NCBI GenBank assembly: GCA_017506865.1
Contig: JAFCMP010000145.1
Location: 62,001-126,000 of the forward strand
Direction: 5' to 3'
From: Tribonema minus
Lineage: Eukaryota > Sar > Xanthophyceae > Tribonematales > Tribonemataceae
DNA: 64,000 nt
Shown: positions 48,101 through 56,023 of the stretch, piece by piece
Position numbering within the stretch: position 1 is the stretch's first letter
Layout: the number at the start of each line of letters is the position of its first letter
Notes under the pieces: generated by a model
Database searches by the model: none
Seen by the model: the letters and a program-made list of their open reading frames with translations, nothing else
Told to the model about the DNA's origin: nothing
Made by a program: the position numbers and the translations under genes

Positions 48101-51100
48101 TAGTTGGGTTAGGTGAAGCCGTCGCCCTGATGCCGTTCGCCGTCAGCATCTGCCCGCCAGTTGCATGGAACTCGTCATATCACAAGCATTAAGGGTTTTA
48201 ACTTGAAAGCATTCGCCTTCATGCCGTTTGCCAGCAGCGCCCGTGCGCCAGGTGCATGGAGCGTCGTTGAATTGAAATGTGTGAGCAATGAGTTCTCAGG
48301 GCCATCACCTATTCCTATCACTTACCCTAACTCTAACCCTTCTTGTGAGCACATCGACAGTAGATGGAAGCAAACGCCTGTCGCATGTTGAAACACTTCC
48401 AGGCGCCACGTTAACCCTAACCTTAACCTAATCCATGAAACATGTCGATGATTATAAGCATGCACACATGAATGCTCAGAACAGTGTGTCTGCGGTAACA
48501 AGCTGCTGGGCATACAGTAAGCACAGTGGCTGTTGTCACTTCAGTTGTCCGCGTAAAGAGCATGCTGCACAAGGGACAAAGGCCGACCTCCGAATTCGTG
48601 AGGCAGGGTGGTGAGGCGCCAGGCCTCTTAAGAATCACAATTTGTGAGCCTGCGCTGCATTGCGCAGGCACCTTGAAGTTAGGGGTAGGGTTAGGGTTAG
48701 GTCACACCTGGCCTCACAGTGCTGCTGCGTCACGGGCGTGGGGGTTGGACTAGGACTCGGGTCCTCTTTCTGAGTAAAAGCGAGTACTCGATCTTCTCTT
48801 GAGGTGGCAGTCGTGCGGCCAGGATGTACAAAGGGCGGCTGCGCGCGGGATTCTCCATGTTCAAAGTCAGTCAGAATGCGCTCCAGAGGCCGTACCCAAG
48901 TGCACGTGTCTTGTTGAGGTGGCCATCACACGGCGAAGGTGCGTATACTCCGAAGTGATGCTTTGCACACATTGCGTCTGCGCGGGTGTGTAACGCATTT
49001 GAAGATGTGTGCGTGCTTGTGTGTGTTGTGTGCGTCTGTGTCTCTGTGTGTGTTTGTGTAACTTATGGTAGGTTCAAGTTGAAGTGCCGTACCGCTTACC
49101 TTTGCCAGGTCCCCATGGTTGCCAGTGGCAGCAACGTGCAGCAGCGTGTGCCGCTCCTTACCAGCCGTCAGCGCGACAATGCTGGCACGATACGGCAGAG
49201 AGCAACACGCGTATGGCATCGGCTGACATTGAAGGCTGACACTGGCTTCAATGTACATATTAACAAGCAGGTGTGCATATGCATTGAACCAAACACCATA
49301 CATCAGAAGCATATGATAAGCACGTATCACGTTATCCATGGTCAGCACTGAGGATGGCATGCCATCAGGACTGATCACAGAAAGACTGGCAGAAGGCGAG
49401 CACGTATGGTATCGGCTGACATCAGCTCCAATGTCAGGTTACATGACAACAGCCAGGTGCATACATTGAATCATATAGGTACTGTACTCGCAGTATATAA
49501 TAATAGGCCCAACTCATGACCAGAGGGCAGCAGATGTACAGCATGAGCTGACATCAGCTCTGTTGTAGAAACAGACAGTGAATAGGCCAGCACACGGTGA
49601 GGTTGTGTCCTGTTCACTGACATGCCTGTTCATGCGGGTGTTGCATCCTGTTTCTCAACAATCACTTCTAGCAACACGTATAGGTATGCTAGCAGGGCGC
49701 ACCACATCACACACAGAGTGCATTGCAGCAACACAAAACCTGTACAAGACAGAAGCTTGCGACAAGTCACGACCGCAATGTGACAGCATGCACAGCTCAC
49801 TCACGTTGAGGTTGAGTCCTGTTGAGCACTGACATAACTGTGCATGTTTACCTCCTAATTCTCAATTCCATCATCACTTCTTCTGGCAACATGTGCACTA
49901 GCCGCGCGTCTTGTGTCTGCGTGGGTCTCTTGGGTGTCTATTTCTGGAACCGTGGTGAGCTATACACTCTCAGTAACAATGGGTGCCTACATTGACGCAA
50001 ATACTGCTCAACAAAGCATATGGAAGCAGGTTCCATGTCATCCATAGCACCGTGGATGGCGTGGCATCAGGACTGATCACAAACAGAGTACTTCTAGAAT
50101 GCATAACATATGCAGCTCTCTGATGTAGAGGGCGCGCACTACAATGGCATGGCAGTGCTCATCACTGGCTGCGCAAACAAATTAATATTCCATGGTGCAC
50201 CGAAGGCATCCACTCCCTGCGAACTTCAACTCAATGAAGAGCTTCGCATTTCATTGCCACAGCGCTGCCGCAATAAACTCTGACCAAAATACATGCGATA
50301 TTCACCTTGGTCTTGCAGAAATGCAGTACAGCAGGTAGGTAGTACGCGTTCTCTGTTGCCTCCACGGCGTATGTGACTAAAATACATGCGGTATTCACCT
50401 TGCAGATATGCAGTACAGAAGATAGTACGCATTCCCCTCTGCTGCCGCAGCAGATATGACCAAAATACATGCAGTATTCACCTTGGTCTTGCAGAAATGC
50501 AGTACAGCAGGTAGTACGCGTTCCCCTTCGCTGCGGCAGCAAATATGGCATCCTTATCCATGACCCCCTCCCCAAAGCGCCCCCCCTTTTCCTGGAGATA
50601 CGCCAGCACCTGAAAGTTGGCCAACGGGCGCAGACACAATGGTGGTAAGTCTCTGAACCTTGTCTACTGCAAGCACTATGAGCCGAATACCTGGCCGTAG
50701 AGTATGGATTACTAGTTTATTTTTTATTGTTTACTTACTAACCCTGCAGCCTTTCATGGCTCGCGATGCTCCAATAAGAATTAGGCTCAAGTGCCTACCA
50801 GAGTTGATGAGAGATCACTCTGTCCGGCTCGCTTTGGTCGAGGTAGATGCAACTTCGAATACAACTTCAAACACTTGTGCCTCCGCTGACACCGCTTGCA
50901 CAACAGCCGTGTCAAGACAGCGGGCAAAAGACTAAGGTACATACGCCAAGATGTCTTGAACGCTACAGTACACAACATATATATCGCTAAACGTTTGCTG
51001 TGGTCAGCCACCAACCTCAATGCAAAGTGTGCCGCAATGCTGAATCGAGCATCAATCATAGATCACACGCCTCATACTTGATAAACCCATATACTATGTA

Positions 51101-54100
51101 GAGCAGCAGCACAACGCTTGCATTGATTTCAACAATTTCGAGCGTTCCATGACAGTCAACACCTCCTTGTTGAGCAACAGCCTATGCTTCAGAGTACAAA
51201 AGGAATTCCCAGAAGCTGAAAAGATGACTTGAAGTTGACTTGCCTTGTACTTCTCAGTTGAGGCGTGTGGCTGCTCCTCTGGATCAATGGACTGCAGCAC
51301 ATAATCCAGTGCCGGCCTGCGGTTATGCAAAATATGAATACAGTATGAATTGAAGTTGACTTGCCTTGTACTTCTCAGCTGAGGCGTGTGGCTGCTCCTC
51401 TGGATCAATGGACTGCAGCACATAGTCCAGTGCGGTCTTGCGCTTATGCCGGCCCTGGTTGGTGCACATGACCTCAAAGTCGCCGCCAGATTCCTCCACG
51501 AACCAGCGCACAATCTGAGGTGCAAAAACAATGCAAGCGGCCGCTGTTAACTTCAGCTTAGTGTTCATGATCTTGAAGTCGCCGCCAGACTCCTCGGCAA
51601 ACCAGCGCAGTTGCCGCCACTTTGGGTTAGGGTTAGGGTTAGGGTTAACCCTAACCCTAATCCTCGACACGCCAGCCATCTCAGATGTAGCGGAGGCGTG
51701 ACTGTGCAGCTAGGCGGGGCGGGGGGGGAGTGTACGAGACAACGTGCCCCAGCTGTTGAGGCATAGCATGATTTGAATCGATGCGCGCACGTGCGTGGCT
51801 CTCGTTTGTGCAGGCAGTGCCTTCCACGATGGCACATCGCAGGCGCAATATGTGCCAACAACACAGAAGAAGCAAATCCCTATGGGCGGACTGAAATGCA
51901 ATGCTGTGGGCGCTAGGCGATACCACCATCAATTTTACGGGCGTCAAGTCAAGACTCGCCACTCAGAAAATCATTCATATCATTCATGAATTCATTCACC
52001 TCAAGCTGGCCGTGCTCCGCGGCCCGACTAAAGGCATAATGGGGTCTTCTGAGGGCCCCGTCCAGCTCACCAAGAAGAAATCATTGATGCATTCATAAAT
52101 TCATGAATTCATTCACCTCAAGCTGGCCGTGCTCCGCGGCCCAGAAGGCGTTGTGGTTCTCTGACAGCCCTGACAGCTCATCAACAATATTTCTTTCATT
52201 CACGCCATTCATGAAGTCATTCACGTTGTTCATGTATTCATTCACCTGAAGCTGGCCCTGCTCCACGGCCCCAGCAGAAGGCATTGTGGGGTCTTGTGGA
52301 AGCCTCGTCTTGCTCATCAAGAAGCATCCATTCACGTCATTGATGCATTCATTCACGTCATTGATGCATTCATTCACGTCATTGATGCATTCATTCACGT
52401 CATTCATAAATTATTCACCTCAAGCTGGCCGTGCTCCACGGCCCAGCAAAAGGCGCTGTGGGGGTCTTCTGAGGGCCCCAATCAACTCAGCAACAGAATT
52501 CACACGCCATCCATTGACTCATTCACAACATTCATGAATTCATTCACCTCAAGCTGGCCATACTCCGCGGCCGCCGGCCCAGCAGAAGGCGCCCCAACCA
52601 ACTCACCAACAAAAATTCATACATGCCATGCATTGATTCACAACATTCATGAATTCATTCACCTCAAGCTGGCCGTACTCCGCGGCCCAGCAGAAGGCGT
52701 TGTGGGGGTCTTCTGAGGGCCCTGTCCAGCTCACCAACAAGAAATCATTCATGCATTCATGAATTCATGAATTCATTCACCTCAAGCTGGCCGTGCTCCG
52801 CGGCCCAGCAGAAGGCGTTGTGGGGGTCTTCTGAGGGCCCTGTCCAGCCATTCACAGCTCCTGCCGCAACGAGGTGCAGCACAATGGCCTTGTGTCCATA
52901 TGCGCAAGCCTGCAGTGTCGTGTTGAAGCCAACATCAGTGTGATGCACAGCTGTCAGTGTTTTCGGACTATGATTGATTGGTAGTCCGAAGTATGATCAC
53001 ATGGCACAACGCAATATGATGGCTCTGTGTCCACACATGCAAGCATGTCGCATGGCTGTCGTAGCCAATAGCAGTAGCATTCGTCATTAGTCTGTTTGAT
53101 CCCACTGTACAGAGCTGCTGAGCGATGCCTTCGTGTCGCTATGCGCATGCTTGTGGACTGAGATACGATTATGCTACATTGCCGCAAGAGCCTGCAGCAG
53201 ATCATAAGCGGAAAGTTCAAGCTTGAATAGCATCCATGAACCTGCACGATCACATGATACACAGCCACTTTTGCAGCGCGATAACCTTGGGTCCGCATAC
53301 GCAAGCCTGCAGAGCTGTGTCCAGCCGTGTATTGTGCAGCAAACCATGACGTGCCGCATGCATCGCCACATGTAAGATGAGATGCTTCAAGACCATTGTC
53401 ATCTTTATAGCATTGATGATGTCACTCCCTTTCACATCCGTATCGATGCCAAATGACATGTCCGCCGCCAACGTCTTGCAGTTGAAACAAATTCAAATTC
53501 TGGTTGTTTTGTAAAACCAGCTGACATACTTCGAAGTAGCTGAAGTTCAAGAATGGCGATCAGGGTTGAAGTTCACTACTCACCTCCATGAGTCCAGTCA
53601 CCCATTCACATCCGTGTCAATGCCAAATCACTTGTCAGCCACCACGTTTTTGAAGCTGCAGTAATGTCAAACTCTATGTTCTTCCAAGACCACATGACAT
53701 GGTCGAAAGCGTGATCAGGGGTGAAGTTCGCGACTCACCTTCATGAGTCCAGTCACGCCATTCACGTCCGTGTCAATGTCAAATAACTTGTCAGCCGCCA
53801 GCTCCTTTTGAGAGGTACTCTGATGTCTAACTCTTTCGTTGAACAGATTGATATGTTGAAGTTCAAGAATGGCAAAAGTTCGGTGTTGGAGTTTATAATC
53901 CACCTTCATGAGTCCAGTCACCCCATTCTCATCTATGTCAATGCCAAATGACTTGTCCGCCGCCAGCTTCCTGAAGCTGCAACTCATGTCAAACTGATTT
54001 GCTTCTTTGAACCAGATGGTAGTTGAAGTTGGAAAAATAGAGCAAAAATGTCACTCAGGAAGTTGACGACTCGCCTTCATGAGTCCCGTCACCCCATTCA

Positions 54101-55751
54101 CATTTGTGTCAATGCCAGATCACTTGTCCGCCTCCAGCTTCTACAAGCTGCAATCATGTGTACACACTTGTCTTGAAAACCAAGCTGATGATAGTTCAAG
54201 TTCCAAAATGGCACAAGTGCCAGGGGTGAATTAGCACTGTTTACCTTCATGAGTCCAGTTACTCCGTTCACATCCGTGTCAATGCCAAATGACTTGTCCG
54301 CCGCCAGCTTCTTGACGGTCCTCATGTCGCCTTTCTCGCATGCCTCCAGCAGCGCCACCGCCTGCTCTCAGCAGCAATCAAAGACACGTGCAAGATCATG
54401 CGTCATAACAGATACCTGCCAGGAGGATTTGACTCGTAGTGCGGAGTAGGGTTGAATCTGAAGTTATTGAGTGCCACAGCTCTGAGATCATTGTTCCGAC
54501 TACAGTTTATCGCATGCCTCCAGCAGCGCTACCGCCTGCTCTCAGCAGCAAGTAAAATTTGCAATAGATGCACAAATTATGCATGGTAGCAGGCGTCCAG
54601 TGGATTTGACTTGTAGTGCACATTAGGGTTGACATTGAAGTTGATAAGTGCCACCACTTGATTTTAGAACCACTGCAGTGTCTTGCATGGCTCCAGAAGC
54701 GCTACCTCGTACGCTATGCGGCAAACAGCAATGTAGAAGTGAACGGCAATCGGTACATTAATGCCATACTTTCAAGTACTGCTATTGGCTGAAACGCGTC
54801 ATGCATCATGAACCGTGTAGGATTCAGGGATGAGGTTGCTAGTAACAAAATACGAAGCACCTGTTAGCGTGTTATTAGGTGATTATTGATGAGGATTACT
54901 GTCCCACTGACCTCAGCCCTTCCTCTAGAAGCAGTCATTAACCCCATATCTAAAAACGAACACGTGAGAGCTTTCCATACTGAACACCCATGCCTCGAAC
55001 GCAAAAAAGCTTGCACACATGAGTCTTTTGACAACTGTGGATATGGTGGCACTGTTTGACTCGTGGCCAATTACCGCAGCAGCGGCAACCACGGTGATAG
55101 GTGCAAGCACTTCAATTTGACGCCCAATACACGTTGTCACCAAGAGCTCTACGATCTCTTTATTCGTTTCCATCAACAGAAGTGACCGATTGTTCAAGGG
55201 ACCTTCTCAAACACTGTCGGCAATGCAGCACTGTTGCAACCATGCGAAATTGTTGACTGGCCGGAGTTGTCGTCAGAGGAAAGCTATAGCTGTTGCAGCT
55301 GCTGCAGCCAGACAGCGCGTCACACAACACAAGCCGTTGTGTATGTAGTTGATGATTACTTCAAGTGCCTAGCATGTCACAGACCGCTTTCATGCCTGGG
55401 CTCGGTCGTTGTATGGCAGGCACGCAACCGTCCGCTCACACGCAAGAATAGTTACGACCATGCATGCAAGAGACTTGTAAGGCCTTAGCAAGCTGTGTGC
55501 CTCATCGCCAGCTATTGCCCGCAGCCAGATTCACCGACACTGATACTCTCACCCTATTCCTTTTTTTGGTCAGTGAGGTGTATGTTCATGATATAAAATC
55601 ACAGTTCGAATGATGTCGGCGTCTTAGGACGCGCCGCCAGCGCCGGCCACCTACATGCACACACAAATTTAGATTTCACGGATATTTTACCGGGGCACGA
55701 ACCACCCACCTTCGGGTCCGCGACCTTCCCGGAAGACTTTCTGCGCCCCAT
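26910..55751 (-). CDS. Ankyrin / HET-like / ARM-like multidomain protein, ~21 exons
   Basis: Exons in order: 55751-55710, 54361-54245, 53402-53345 (doubtful), 52950-52781, 51514-51365, 50609-50482, 49181-49100, 47626-47453, 45247-45068, 44060-43905, 43266-43210, 40803-40705, 39813-39788, 38884-38767, 36520-36398, 35017-34829, 32424-31880, 30677-30353, 29087-28881, 27948-27828, 27172-26910. All junctions agree in phase, including three phase-2 and two phase-1 junctions. The coding length of 3330 nt gives 1109 aa. Ankyrin repeats at about residues 15-367 run smoothly across splice joins (EHGQLE/IVRWF, ATGNHGDLAK/VLLANG, LHAAAQ/GGHLS). A HET-like module follows at 481-623, then Ala/Pro-rich linkers, an ARM-like region at 914-1022 and a C-terminal CTIS. 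Ankyrin parts bind ligands; HET-like modules are linked to self/non-self responses in fungi. I infer a receptor- or scaffold-like role and do not recognise a named orthologue. Additional in-phase exons may be missed. Confidence 0.7.
27828..29087 (-). CDS. Large gene, exons 19-20: ARM-like helical region
   Basis: Exon 19 (29087-28881) gives CAVIAAVTALRADKALASLL and VVSLAQLLSTATIGNLK. Exon 20 (27948-27828) continues ACIVTLGPMANELERPIAVV and AFLMGYLEPQGPAA. The leucine/alanine spacing and the IGNLK ending are ARM-repeat-like. Exon 20 ends in phase 1, which exon 21 needs. Confidence 0.65.
28270..28880 (-). repeat. Array of exon 19 3'-edge copies
   Basis: Minus-strand copies of the exon 19 end (QLLSTATIGNLK plus the donor GTGCGT) recur near 28280-28320, 28430-28490, 28595-28650 and 28705-28770 with increasing decay. 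One reads QLLSTATVGNLK. The intron sequence between them (TTCAACATGGTG-like) is repeated too. Confidence 0.75.
29190..29292 (-). repeat. Copy of exon 19 5' edge
   Basis: DTFNAPFDAMLPADAHLSAS is a near copy of the exon 19 start, preceded by CTGCACAG. It is cut off after the codons for about 27 residues and lies directly upstream of the genuine exon. Confidence 0.8.
30003..30043. repeat. Interstitial telomere-like tract
   Basis: Degenerate TTAGGG repeats on the plus strand (TTTAGGG, TTAGGG and ATTAGGG variants) in the intron between exons 18 and 19. Confidence 0.85.
30353..32424 (-). CDS. Large gene, exons 17-18: Ala/Gly-rich region with conserved helices
   Basis: Exon 17 (32424-31880, the longest at 545 nt) starts AASLDAHASRAASDYLPRIA, passes through about 90 residues of Ala/Gly/Thr/Pro low complexity, and ends GWGQIETTMAAFCGLELFVG. 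Its donor AG/GTATGT gives phase 2. Exon 18 (30677-30353) restores an Arg at the junction and reads WETKVAFRSVLVSPPDE, then an acidic and Pro-rich stretch, then LRKGLWQRIVEVFVSS. The segments before and after the low-complexity tract probably complete the fold begun by the HET-like module. Confidence 0.65.
31615..31835 (-). repeat. Exon 17 3'-edge copies
   Basis: IETTMVSFCGLEPHVGVR followed by GTATGT at about 31770-31830 copies the exon 17 end. A more decayed donor-region copy lies at 31615-31650. Confidence 0.75.
32425..33376 (-). repeat. Exon 17 5'-edge copies separated by CCCTAA tracts
   Basis: Copies of the exon 17 start (AAALDAHASRA type) with their CAG acceptors begin at about 32606, 32953 and 33375, and a weaker one lies near 33170. 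Before the genuine exon and three of the copies, the minus-strand intron end is a CCCTAACCCTAA-like tract running almost into the acceptor. Confidence 0.85.
34260..34828 (-). repeat. Exon 16 3'-edge array, ~110-bp units
   Basis: Five or more units repeat the exon 16 end (DADALDAKVKQ plus donor) at about 34280-34325, 34385-34430, 34485-34530, 34630-34670 and 34735-34770, each followed by the same intron piece (ACTTCAACATGTACTTCAAA in plus orientation). All donors are kept or nearly kept. Confidence 0.9.
34550..34595 (-). repeat. Dispersed repeat family 2, partial copy
   Basis: In minus orientation it reads CCCTGAGCGAGAATTAATAAAAAGTACAC, matching the right end of the copy at 44783-44885. It interrupts the exon 16 edge array. 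Confidence 0.7.
34829..38884 (-). CDS. Large gene, exons 14-16: HET-like module
   Basis: Exon 14 (38884-38767) reads VARFLRALKPTVWGYDLARV and ends LLSHGKLPSFAQ. Exon 15 (36520-36398) has NVLYVSHKWASADDPDP, with S542-H-K-W545. Exon 16 (35017-34829) has PIIDYVWVDCACVP around W602 and D604. The pairing of an SH(K/R)W-x-DPDP motif with a later YxWxD-x4-P motif resembles a HET/TIR-like module common in algal and protist ankyrin proteins. That assignment is from memory of motif patterns, not a search. The usual Gln after the last Pro is Ala here. Between the motifs lies a Pro/Glu-rich insert (PTPPPEPPLSE). Confidence 0.6.
36060..36397 (-). repeat. Exon 15 3'-edge copies with TTAGGG-sense tracts
   Basis: The donor region of exon 15 (AAGCGCAAGCTCCCCACCTG on plus) recurs near 36075-36125 and 36235-36275. 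Each of the three copies is followed, in gene sense, by TTAGGGTTAGGG. Confidence 0.8.
36847..37478. mobile_element. Foldback-type element with long internal palindrome
   Basis: The ends are inverted: CCGTTTTCAGCC at 36847 and GGCTGAAAAAAAACGG ending at 37478, with similarity continuing inward (TTCATGAATTTGAATGATCACCG against its complement). The centre is a palindrome with arms about 37081-37205 and 37260-37385. Each arm carries ACTTTGCGTGGCGGCGTG and a CAG/GCA-rich stretch beginning ATGTTTAGTGAAGAGGCTGA. The left end is present twice in tandem (36847 and about 37000). No transposase gene is present, so it would be non-autonomous. It lies in the intron between exons 14 and 15. No target-site duplication is clear. 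Confidence 0.75.
38390..38445 (-). repeat. Exon 14 3'-edge copy
   Basis: ITRAALLAHGKLPSFAQ followed by GTATGC copies the exon 14 end ITRGALLSHGKLPSFAQ with its donor, about 370 bp downstream. Confidence 0.85.
38579..38745 (+). repeat. Dispersed repeat family 1, copy B
   Basis: Begins AAAGCTTGCACAC, contains GGCACTGTTTGACTCGTGGC and ends near GATCTTTTGATTTGTTTCCA. It lies in the intron after exon 14, antisense to the gene. Confidence 0.9.
39000..39375 (-). repeat. Exon 14 5'-edge copies
   Basis: Several short copies of the exon 14 acceptor region (TGCCGCAGAGTGGCACAGTTT and variants) lie near 39020, 39130, 39300 and 39360, upstream of the genuine exon in gene sense. Confidence 0.65.
39788..44060 (-). 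CDS. Large gene, exons 10-13: low-complexity linker
   Basis: Exon 10 (44060-43905) carries a run of nine to ten Ala and an acidic DTADNDDDE end, with donor GTCAGT. Exon 11 (43266-43210, 57 nt) gives GDAPEADGPPGVLQPGASQ. Exon 12 (40803-40705) gives SESETAPNAPHIRTL and an acidic tail. Exon 13 is a 26-nt micro-exon (39813-39788), DLWSEQPP, ending in phase 2 as exon 14 requires. No domain is recognised. The acidic and Ser-rich content suggests a flexible linker. Exon 11 and the micro-exon are less certain than the ankyrin exons. Confidence 0.55.
40430..40590 (-). repeat. Exon 12 3'-edge copies
   Basis: The plus-strand string CTCACCA(C/T)TTC(A/G)TCGGTGACGCTCTC marks the exon 12 end at 40700 and recurs at about 40538, with a more decayed piece near 40430-40500. 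Confidence 0.7.
41590..42640. repeat. Cluster of telomere-like tracts in the exon 11-12 intron
   Basis: CCCTAA-type and TTAGGG-type tracts of both orientations occur at about 41592, 41660-41697, 41867-41890, 42048-42076, 42177-42200 and 42604-42637. The last has the two orientations meeting head to head (GGGTTACCCTAACCC). Confidence 0.85.
42430..43209 (-). repeat. Exon 11 3'-edge copies
   Basis: The plus-strand signature GCCTGAGC(A/T)(C/G)TGCACCTGTGAGG, the exon 11 donor, recurs near 43017-43045, 42831-42860 and 42434-42455. Confidence 0.75.
44110..44475 (-). repeat. Exon 10 5'-edge copies
   Basis: VLDSAPAEAQGSALAAAAAA at 44230 copies the exon 10 start almost completely, including its Ala run. 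Shorter pieces (VLDSA) begin at about 44378 and 44462. A CCCTAA-sense tract (44262-44290) separates the first two. Confidence 0.85.
44783..44885 (+). repeat. Dispersed repeat family 2, copy B
   Basis: GACACTTTCAGACTGTCATA through GGGCTTTTTCGCGCCCTGAG to GAATTAATAAAAAGTACAT. It lies in the exon 9-10 intron. Confidence 0.85.
45068..54361 (-). CDS. Large gene, exons 2-9: ankyrin repeat domain
   Basis: Exon 2 (54361-54245) begins AVALLEACEKGDMRTVKKLA, a typical first ankyrin helix pair. Exon 4 (52950-52781) gives TTLQACAYGHKAIVLHLVAA and AFCWAAEHGQLE. Exon 5 continues IVRWFVEESGGD and then TALDYVLQS, with a GC donor (AAG/GCAAGT). Exon 6 has AIFAAAAKGNAYYLLY. Exon 7 has TLLHVAATGNHGDLAK. Exon 8 is the cleanest (GLTALHTAAALGSDKVVAVL and QTPLHAAAQ). 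Exon 9 has GGHLSTCRVLLSRAA and GDTAVTLAFKGG. The joins restore complete ankyrin consensus units, which is the best evidence for the model. Exon 3 (53402-53345) was chosen only because its phase fits; its acceptor lacks CAG and its donor GTTTGC is weak. Confidence 0.75.
45340..46040 (-). repeat. Exon 9 5'-edge copies
   Basis: GGHLS(T/K)CRVLLS-type copies begin at about 45447 and 45860, with a shorter one at 45620 and a decayed one near 46035. TTAGGG-sense tracts at 45631-45652 and 45914-45932 separate them. Confidence 0.85.
46478..47452 (-). repeat. Exon 8 3'-edge array with TTAGGG-sense tracts
   Basis: At least eight copies of the exon 8 end (GQTPLHAAAQ plus GT) lie near 46478, 46628, 46740, 46875, 47008, 47127, 47245 and 47335. 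The one at 47127-47215 is long (SDEQMADAQGQMPLHAAAQ). Between them the gene-sense strand is degenerate TTAGGG repeat. Confidence 0.9.
47627..48243 (-). repeat. Exon 8 5'-edge array with CCCTAA-sense tracts
   Basis: Copies of the exon 8 start (CAG then VLLANGIKRDARSAE) begin at about 47812, 47992, 48068, 48150 and 48243, decaying with distance. The gene-sense strand between the nearest ones is CCCTAACCC-type repeat. Confidence 0.9.
50285..50440 (-). repeat. Exon 6 3'-edge copies, ~100-bp period
   Basis: The plus-strand string AATACATGC(A/G)(A/G)TATTCACCTT followed by GCAGAAATGCAGTACAG or a variant occurs at about 50288, 50387 and the genuine 50464. The two outer units are copies of the exon 6 end and donor. 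Confidence 0.8.
51238..51320 (-). repeat. Exon 5 3'-edge copy
   Basis: ALDYVLQSIDPEEQPHAS plus TEKYK and the same GC donor copies the exon 5 end, with one or two changes. Confidence 0.9.
51624..51662. repeat. Head-to-head telomere-like tract
   Basis: GGGTTAGGGTTAGGGTTAGG runs directly into AACCCTAACCCTAATCC, a perfect orientation switch within the exon 4-5 intron. Confidence 0.95.
51995..52780 (-). repeat. Exon 4 3'-edge array, 120-150 bp units
   Basis: Six copies of the exon 4 end (DPHNAFCWAAEHGQLE plus GTGAATGAAT) lie near 52000-52060, 52115-52170, 52240-52290, 52420-52480, 52545-52600 and 52670-52740. Each is joined by a variable number of GAATTCATGAAT-like intron units. Several copies keep a possible acceptor (GGACAG) 59 nt before the donor. 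Confidence 0.92.
53585..54244 (-). repeat. Exon 2 3'-edge array, ~165-bp units
   Basis: Copies of LAADKSFGIDTDVNGVTGLMK plus its intron start lie near 54075-54145, 53905-53985, 53740-53810 and, with stops, 53590-53660. A hybrid piece at 53400-53475 joins a copy of this edge to sequence resembling exon 4. Confidence 0.9.
54500..54720 (-). repeat. Exon 2 5'-edge copies
   Basis: AVALLEAC with its CAGCAGGCGG-type acceptor context recurs at about 54540, and a more decayed version lies near 54710. Both are upstream of exon 2 in gene sense. Confidence 0.8.
55006..55172 (+). repeat. Dispersed repeat family 1, copy C
   Basis: AAGCTTGCACACATGAGTCT through GGCACTGTTTGACTCGTGGC to ATTCGTTTCCA. It lies in the first intron of the large gene, antisense to it. 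Confidence 0.9.
55710..55751 (-). CDS. Large gene, exon 1 with start codon
   Basis: Encodes MGRRKSSGKVADPK and ends AAG/GTGGGT in phase 0, which fits exon 2. The frame is also open upstream to an ATG at 55976, which would add 75 residues. I prefer 55751 because it leaves room for a divergent promoter and gives a short basic N terminus. Transcript 5' ends would decide. Confidence 0.55.
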
Positions 55752-56023
55752 GATTGCGTCACAAGCACCACCTCCCAGTCCAGCCTCACGCCAGCGCGCC
55801 GCCCTCGCCTGTGTTCCTGCTGGCTGAAGGGACACTTCAAACTTCAAGTACCAGTTGAGTTTGCGAGTGAAGTGTTCAACCCCCCCTCTGTGTTTGTTGG
55901 TTGTAAACCACTCCAGATCTCTGGGGCACTGGGCACTGAGCGGTCGTCTGAGCAGCACGAGCACGGGTAGCTTCATGGTTACTCAAGGCTACTGCAACTG
56001 CAACTGCGGCGTGCAGTAATGCG
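55752..56023. promoter_or_regulatory. Putative bidirectional promoter between the large gene and the PX gene
   Basis: The two start codons point away from each other across 272 bp, so this stretch should hold both 5' UTRs and both core promoters. No TATA box is clear. If the upstream ATG of the large gene (55976) is used, only 47 bp remain. Confidence 0.5.

Noticed and set aside
51995-54244. Reading the repeat arrays as a CRISPR array or satellite
   Set aside because: The units are diverged copies of exon edges with their splice sites, not identical repeats with unique spacers.
55599-55976. Longer first exon of the large gene starting at 55976
   Set aside because: Possible, but it would leave only 47 bp to the divergent PX gene start, and the added residues show no conserved feature. 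Kept as an alternative start.
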